Assembly: GCA_017940085.1 (NCBI GenBank)
Contig: JAGAZK010000092.1
Span: 1 to 9,334, forward strand
DNA length: 9,334 bases
From: Campylobacter sp.
Lineage (GTDB): Bacteria; Campylobacterota; Campylobacteria; Campylobacterales; Campylobacteraceae
Reading direction: 5' to 3'
Numbering within the stretch: position 1 is the stretch's first letter; the number at the start of each line of letters is the position of its first letter. Below, in pieces: positions 6,564 through 9,334 of the stretch. The position numbers and the translations under genes are program-made. The notes under the pieces are model-generated. The model was not told the origin of the DNA, searched no databases, and worked only from the letters and a program-made list of their open reading frames with translations.

Positions 6564-6602
6564 GTAAATTTAAGCTAAATTTATTTGAGTAAATTTAAGC
6601 TA
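6564..6602. repeat. Direct repeat that can also fold as a hairpin
   Basis: GTAAATTTAAGCTA occurs at 6564-6577 and again at 6589-6602. The segment between also lets AGCTAAATTTA (6573-6583) pair with TAAATTTAAGCT (6590-6601), with one bulged base and a 6-nt loop. It lies just past the end of the xth-lipoprotein operon, so it may serve as a weak terminator. The rest of 6500-6636 is AT-rich DNA in which I see nothing else definite. Confidence 0.35.
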
Positions 6603-6636
6603 TGTAATTAAATTTGTTTAGTTAAATTTGCAGTTT

Positions 6637-6972
6637 TCACACTCTCAAACCAAAAATCCAAATCGGAAAAGTAATAATAATCACAAGCTCTTTGAGACTC
6701 TCAACTATGCTTTCTTCTTGCTGGAGTGAGTGAATGTTGATTGAAATATCGCTTTGGATTTTATGAGTTTGTGGGATAGGGGAGTGGTATTTTTTGTATA
6801 AATACACTTCTATGTTTTGGAATTGTTCTTCATTGTTGTTTTTATCATAAATAATCAAATTTTCTATCTTATAGGCATTGGGTCTATATTTTGAATAATC
6901 TTTTAAATTTAATTGTTTGTCTTGGAGATACAAATCCTTGATTTGAGCGTTGGTAAATTTTAAATTTAATTC
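6637..6972 (-). pseudogene. C-terminal part of a probably frameshifted lipoprotein gene
   Basis: This open frame (up to 111 codons) has no convincing start. The first possible one is a TTG at 6931-6933, with AAGGA only one base away, too close for initiation; from it the product would be 98 aa. Upstream of that TTG the same frame reads NLKFTNAQIKDL without interruption. It joins naturally to the end of the preceding lipoprotein frame, which stops at 6966 in an AT-rich stretch and overlaps this frame by a few bases. A -1 shift there would give one protein of about 179 aa. The residues are those of a real protein (YSKYRPNAYKIENLIIYD), ending in a hydrophobic segment ELVIIITFPIWIFGL. I do not recognise the family. 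A sequencing error or programmed frameshift could also explain it. Confidence 0.5.
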
Positions 6973-7175
6973 TTATCATAGACGACATAAGTGTATTTTT
7001 CGCCCAAAAATACGATTTTGTAAAGATTTTCGTCTTTTGTGGCTGCTAAAGATATTAATTTGTCTTGTTCTATTTTTTCTACCATATTTGGAGCAAGCGG
7101 CGAATACAGCGTATATAGCAAACTATCACACCCGCCAAATACAAACAAACACAAAATTAGTATAAATTTATTCAT
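6966..7175 (-). CDS. Small putative lipoprotein (N-terminal part of a split gene)
   Basis: The 69 aa product begins MNKFILILCLFVFGGCDSLL, a lipoprotein signal peptide with Cys16 as the lipidation site. FGGC is an acceptable though not ideal lipobox. The mature part would be only 54 residues, ending KYTYVVYDKN at a TAA (6966-6968). The function is unknown. Its ATG shares one base with the xth stop (TGATG), so translation is coupled to exonuclease III. A TTG one codon upstream is possible but less likely. The ending looks premature because the adjacent frame continues in the same style for more than 100 codons. If that frame is part of the gene, this is a truncated lipoprotein and possibly non-functional. 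Confidence 0.6.
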   Translation of the reverse strand: MNKFILILCLFVFGGCDSLLYTLYSPLAPNMVEKIEQDKLISLAATKDENLYKIVFLGEKYTYVVYDKN

Positions 7176-7933
7176 CAAATATCAATCTCTATGCCCACAG
7201 GACAATGATCTGAGCCGTAAATTTCACTCAAAATAAAGGCATTTTTTAATTTATCAAGCAAATTTTGGCTGATAAAAAAATAATCAATTCTCCAGCCGAC
7301 ATTTTTCTCTCTAGCTTTCATTTTATAACTCCACCAAGAATATTTTTGCTCTATATCGCCATTGATATAGCGAAAAGTATCGACAAATCCAGCATTTATC
7401 ACTTCATCTATCCAAGCCCGCTCACACGGCAAAAATCCGCTTGAGTTTGAGTTGGCTTTTGGGTGAGTGAGATCTATTTCTTTGTGAGCAGTATTGACAT
7501 CGCCACAAAAAATTACGCTTTTGCCTTGATTGATTAAATTTTTTATATAATCTAGAAATTTAGCATAAAAATCCATTTTGTATGCGAGTTTGTCATCGCC
7601 TTGTTGGCCATTTGGGAAATAAATATTAAAAATATGAATATTTTTGTAAATATGCTCCAAAACTCTGCCTTGATCGTCATCATAAAACTGAGATTTGAAA
7701 TTTTGGCTATCAAATTTAGCCAAGCTCATTACGCCAGAGTATCCAGGACGAGTGGCTGAGTTTATGCTAATATTGCTAAATCCAAGCTCATAAGCTATTT
7801 TTGGGATTTGATCTTCTTTGGCTTTGATCTCTTGAAAGCCGACAAAATCAATATTTGCATCTTTTATCCAATCCAAAGCATTTTTGTTTGCCACTGCTCT
7901 AATGCCATTTATATTCCACGAAACAAGCTTCAA
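7175..7933 (-). CDS. xth: Exonuclease III / AP endonuclease
   Basis: This base-excision repair enzyme cuts DNA at abasic sites and removes 3' blocks. The 252 aa protein keeps every hallmark of the ExoIII/APE1 fold: Asn7 in SWNING, Glu35 in FQEIK, Tyr105 in NIYFPNG, Asp145 and Asn147 in CGDVNTAH, Asp217 in WRIDYFF, and Asp242-His243 in GSDHCP. I chose the TTG at 7931-7933 because AAGGA lies 6 nt before it and the product then begins MKLVSWN, exactly where the family starts. The 25 upstream in-frame codons overlap the promoter and do not resemble the family. It is transcribed divergently from dgkA and is coupled to the small lipoprotein frame downstream. In C. jejuni I recall the same xth/dgkA neighbourhood. 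Confidence 0.95.
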   Translation of the reverse strand: MKLVSWNINGIRAVANKNALDWIKDANIDFVGFQEIKAKEDQIPKIAYELGFSNISINSATRPGYSGVMSLAKFDSQNFKSQFYDDDQGRVLEHIYKNIHIFNIYFPNGQQGDDKLAYKMDFYAKFLDYIKNLINQGKSVIFCGDVNTAHKEIDLTHPKANSNSSGFLPCERAWIDEVINAGFVDTFRYINGDIEQKYSWWSYKMKAREKNVGWRIDYFFISQNLLDKLKNAFILSEIYGSDHCPVGIEIDI

Positions 7934-7954
7934 ATTTAATCCTTTTTTTGCAAA

Positions 7955-7960
7955 ATTATA
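7955..7960 (-). promoter_or_regulatory. Promoter (-10) of xth
   Basis: TTTGGCTATAATTT on the minus strand contains a perfect TATAAT with a TTTG extension. Transcription would begin near 7948, leaving about 15 nt before the TTG start. The same 14-base sequence occurs at the mdaB promoter. Confidence 0.65.
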
Positions 7961-7973
7961 GCCAAATTTATTG

Positions 7974-7979
7974 TATAAT
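7974..7979 (+). promoter_or_regulatory. Promoter (-10) of dgkA
   Basis: TTGTATAAT on the plus strand is an extended -10 box. Transcription would start near 7986, some 13 nt before the TTG start of dgkA. It is back-to-back with the xth promoter, the two -10 boxes being only 13 bp apart, so the upstream elements of each overlap the other. Confidence 0.6.
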
Positions 7980-7998
7980 CTTGCAAAAAGGCTTAATC

Positions 7999-8358
7999 TT
8001 GAAACCAAAATATCAGTTTTTTAGCAATTGGAAATATGCAATGGACGGGCTTTTGCATATGATCAAAAACGAAACAAGCTTTAAAATTGTAATTGTTTTT
8101 ATCATAATTTTTAGCATTTTAAACGCATTTTTACGAGTAGATTTGAGTTTGCAAATTTTAGCTCAAATAACGATGATAGCAGTGATGATTAGCGAGTGTG
8201 TAAATACTGCTGTAGAGTCCTGTGTAGATTTGGTTACTCAAGATTTTCATCATTTAGCAAAGATTGCCAAAGACACAGCAAGTGGGGCTGTATTTTTGAG
8301 TATAACTTGTGCGGTTTTGGTTTGGTTGGTTTTGTTATACAAGGCGTTTTGTGGATAA
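7999..8358 (+). CDS. dgkA: Diacylglycerol kinase (DgkA, integral membrane)
   Basis: DgkA phosphorylates diacylglycerol to phosphatidic acid at the inner membrane. It recycles lipid released when phosphoethanolamine or glycerophosphate groups are moved from phospholipids to envelope sugars. The 119 aa length matches the bacterial family (E. coli 122). An amphipathic N-terminal segment is followed by three membrane helices (about 29-46, 50-65 and 97-115). The active-site block SECVNTAVESCVDLV contains Glu66, Asn69, Glu73 and Asp77, and the later KIAKDTASGAV contains Lys91-Asp92. The start is the TTG at 7999, with AAGG about 7 nt before it. An upstream in-frame ATG at 7948 would lie ahead of the promoter. 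The gene overlaps the following small regulator by 8 bp. In C. jejuni I recall this locus lying beside the phosphoethanolamine transferase eptC, which is not present here. Confidence 0.94.
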   Translation: MKPKYQFFSNWKYAMDGLLHMIKNETSFKIVIVFIIIFSILNAFLRVDLSLQILAQITMIAVMISECVNTAVESCVDLVTQDFHHLAKIAKDTASGAVFLSITCAVLVWLVLLYKAFCG

Positions 8359-8581
8359 ATTTAATCAAATTTTTTCGTTAATTGTGGGTGAGAAAAAATT
8401 TCAAATAATCAAATTTTTGTGCGAAAATGCTGATGAAGACGGATTTATTTCTCTTACAATTTTGCAAATTTGCGATCAAACAAATTCCAGCAAACCTACA
8501 GTTATCAATACAATCAAGCTCTTAGAGCAAAAGTCTATTTTAAAACGCATTAAAAACGGACTTTATAAAATAATAATTTAA
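8351..8581 (+). CDS. Small winged-helix DNA-binding protein, RepL/ArsR-like
   Basis: This 76 aa protein is essentially one winged helix-turn-helix domain. A helix (KKFQIIKFLCEN, about 15-26) leads to LTILQICDQTNSSKPTVINTIKLLEQ (35-60), where the SSKPTVINTIKLL helix is the likely DNA-recognition helix. The wing SILKRIKNGLYKIII follows. The pattern resembles RepL-type plasmid replication/maintenance proteins and ArsR/MarR-like regulators, and homologous Campylobacter genes carry such labels. A chromosomal regulator is the more likely role. The start is a GTG at 8351 inside the end of dgkA (8-bp overlap), with AAGG 6 nt upstream. A longer frame from an ATG at 8309 would overlap dgkA by 50 bp and add a Trp/Phe-rich stretch unlike the family. 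It has no cysteine pair or sensor domain, so its signal is unknown. Confidence 0.8.
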   Translation: MDKFNQIFSLIVGEKKFQIIKFLCENADEDGFISLTILQICDQTNSSKPTVINTIKLLEQKSILKRIKNGLYKIII

Positions 8582-8609
8582 GTTTTTTGAATAAATTTTG
8601 ATTAAATTT

Positions 8610-8647
8610 AATCTCAAATTTGACTAAATTTAATCAAATTTGAGATT
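8610..8647. terminator. Bidirectional terminator between convergent operons
   Basis: A perfect 14-bp inverted repeat, AATCTCAAATTTGA (8610-8623) and TCAAATTTGAGATT (8634-8647), has a 10-nt loop. It fills the gap between the plus-strand regulator (stop at 8581) and the minus-strand mdaB (stop at 8654), so it can serve both. On the plus strand it continues directly into TTTTAG. The T-run for the minus strand is poor. Confidence 0.65.
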
Positions 8648-8653
8648 TTAGAG

Positions 8654-9229
8654 TTAGCCAAATACCTTTTTAAGATGTGCTTTGTATTCGCTTGCATATT
8701 TATCTACTTGTGGATTTTTGACTACATCATTACACATAAAGCTTGGCAATGGCTTCATACCGATAAATTCATGAGCTTTGTGCAAATGATAATACACATC
8801 TTCTAAGCTATTTCCGTCAAAAAATTCGCCCTTATCAAATGCGTAAGCAGGAGCATTCCAAGTAGAGCTAAACATATATTTTCTATCCAACTTGCCACCT
8901 GTGCCGTATCTTTTGCTAGGATCGCTAGATGATCTTCCGTCACTTCCGCCAGTTTTTGCCATGATTTCCATAAACACTTCATCAATGTATTTTTTCATGA
9001 CCCAAGTCTCGCCCATAAACCACGATGGAAATTGCCAAATCACAGCATCATTTTCTAGAAATTTTTCCATTTCTACCATAGGGTCGTATCCATCATCGAT
9101 TCTAGTAGAATTGACGACTATTCCCATGCTTTCTAGCTCATTTTTGGCTACTTCGCACAAAAGTGCAGTTAATTTGGTCTTAGACTCCCAAAATTCTTTG
9201 GAGCCATCAATAATCAAAACACTTTTCAT
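8654..9229 (-). CDS. mdaB: MdaB-family NAD(P)H quinone reductase
   Basis: MdaB is a cytoplasmic flavodoxin-fold reductase that reduces quinones by two electrons, protecting against oxidative stress and colonisation-related oxidants in H. pylori and relatives. The 191 aa length fits (about 193-194 in E. coli and H. pylori). Recognisable parts are the start SVLIIDGSKEF (3-13), the flavin-binding WQFPSWFMGETWVMKKYIDEVF (65-86), the Gly-rich SSSDPSKRYGTGGKL (100-114) and SSTWNAPAYAF (121-131). The ATG at 9229 is preceded by AAGGAG about 6 nt upstream, then a TATAAT box. The gene is single, convergent with dgkA and the regulator gene, and flanked upstream by a perfect palindrome that suggests specific control, for example by a redox-sensing repressor. 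Confidence 0.93.
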   Translation of the reverse strand: MKSVLIIDGSKEFWESKTKLTALLCEVAKNELESMGIVVNSTRIDDGYDPMVEMEKFLENDAVIWQFPSWFMGETWVMKKYIDEVFMEIMAKTGGSDGRSSSDPSKRYGTGGKLDRKYMFSSTWNAPAYAFDKGEFFDGNSLEDVYYHLHKAHEFIGMKPLPSFMCNDVVKNPQVDKYASEYKAHLKKVFG

Positions 9230-9244
9230 ATTGTCTCCTTTGAA

Positions 9245-9267
9245 ATAATTTCAAGCCTTGAAATTAT
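9245..9267 (-). promoter_or_regulatory. Perfect 23-bp palindrome, probable operator of mdaB
   Basis: ATAATTTCAAG (9245-9255) and CTTGAAATTAT (9257-9267) form an 11-1-11 perfect inverted repeat. It overlaps the -10 box and the expected start point of mdaB, the position of a repressor site. Its size suits a dimeric winged-helix regulator. It does not resemble the Fur consensus. The regulator is not in the window. Confidence 0.6.
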
Positions 9268-9268
9268 A
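9263..9268 (-). promoter_or_regulatory. Promoter (-10) of mdaB
   Basis: TTTGGCTATAATTT on the minus strand holds a perfect TATAAT with a TTTG extension, identical over 14 bases to the xth promoter. Transcription would begin near 9256, at the centre of the palindrome. Confidence 0.65.
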
Positions 9269-9334
9269 GCCAAAATTTAATTAAATTTAAACTGATTGTA
9301 AATTTGTAGTTTTAGGCAATAAATTTGGAGAATT

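Noticed and set aside
6423..6636. Small protein or RNA gene in the 214-bp gap before the receptor
   Set aside because: No open frame with a start signal and no tRNA-like or compact RNA fold was seen; the gap is explained by promoters, the Fur box and repeats.
6950..7236. Plus-strand frames of 65-71 codons opposite the lipoprotein gene
   Set aside because: They lack a ribosome-binding site and lie antisense to a frame with a lipoprotein signal coupled to xth.
7934..8008. 25-codon N-terminal extension of exonuclease III
   Set aside because: It would cover the xth and dgkA promoters and does not match the family, which starts at MKLVSWN.
8309..8350. Longer start for the winged-helix gene
   Set aside because: It lies inside dgkA out of frame, without a ribosome-binding site; the GTG at 8351 has one at correct spacing.
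8892..9248. 118-codon plus-strand frame opposite mdaB
   Set aside because: It is the antisense shadow of a well-conserved reductase, with Ser/Pro-rich composition and no plausible start signal.
1..9334. CRISPR array, insertion sequence, prophage or defence island
   Set aside because: There are no regularly spaced repeats, transposase or integrase motifs, or tRNA attachment sites; all genes but the split lipoprotein and small regulator are typical core functions.

Overview
The window looks like chromosome of a Campylobacter species. It is AT-rich. Its promoters show TATAAT -10 boxes with TTTG-type upstream extensions and no obvious -35 box. Several start codons are TTG or GTG. The neighbour pairs murE/NFU protein and xth/dgkA/small regulator match what I recall of C. 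jejuni gene order. The intergenic DNA is saturated with AAATTT / TTTGATTAAATTT words, which I associate with the C. fetus / C. hyointestinalis side of the genus. The species assignment is inference.

Layout from left to right. (1) Positions 1-841, minus strand: an operon running NFU iron-sulfur scaffold, then a 175-177 aa helical protein of unknown role, then the first 16 codons of murE, cut by the window edge. It has a clear promoter at 864-869. (2) Positions 970-4290, minus strand: a tightly packed operon of a glutathionylspermidine-synthase-like ATP-grasp ligase, a UbiX flavin prenyltransferase and a D-2-hydroxyacid dehydrogenase, joined by two ATGA stop/start overlaps. A periplasmic DsbA follows 20 bp later. 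(3) Positions 4377-6500, minus strand: a 664 aa TonB-dependent outer-membrane receptor of probable haem type. It has its own GC-rich terminator, a near-consensus 7-1-7 Fur box over the predicted transcription start, and a hairpin that covers its Shine-Dalgarno sequence. (4) Positions 6637-7933, minus strand: exonuclease III (xth) coupled to a small lipoprotein gene that appears to be split by a frameshift. (5) Positions 7999-8581, plus strand: dgkA overlapping a small winged-helix regulator, divergent from xth. (6) Positions 8654-9229, minus strand: the quinone reductase gene mdaB, with a perfect 23-bp palindrome over its -10 box. A plus-strand Shine-Dalgarno at the extreme right end suggests a divergent gene just outside.

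Most of this is ordinary housekeeping and envelope/iron biology. No mobile element, CRISPR array, RNA gene or defence system is visible. The parts most worth a second look are regulatory: the Fur box plus RBS-masking hairpin of the receptor gene, with two candidate promoters that would include or exclude the hairpin, and the mdaB palindrome. Two gene-level points also stand out: the uncharacterised ligase/UbiX/dehydrogenase operon, which has no ubiD here, and the split lipoprotein gene.
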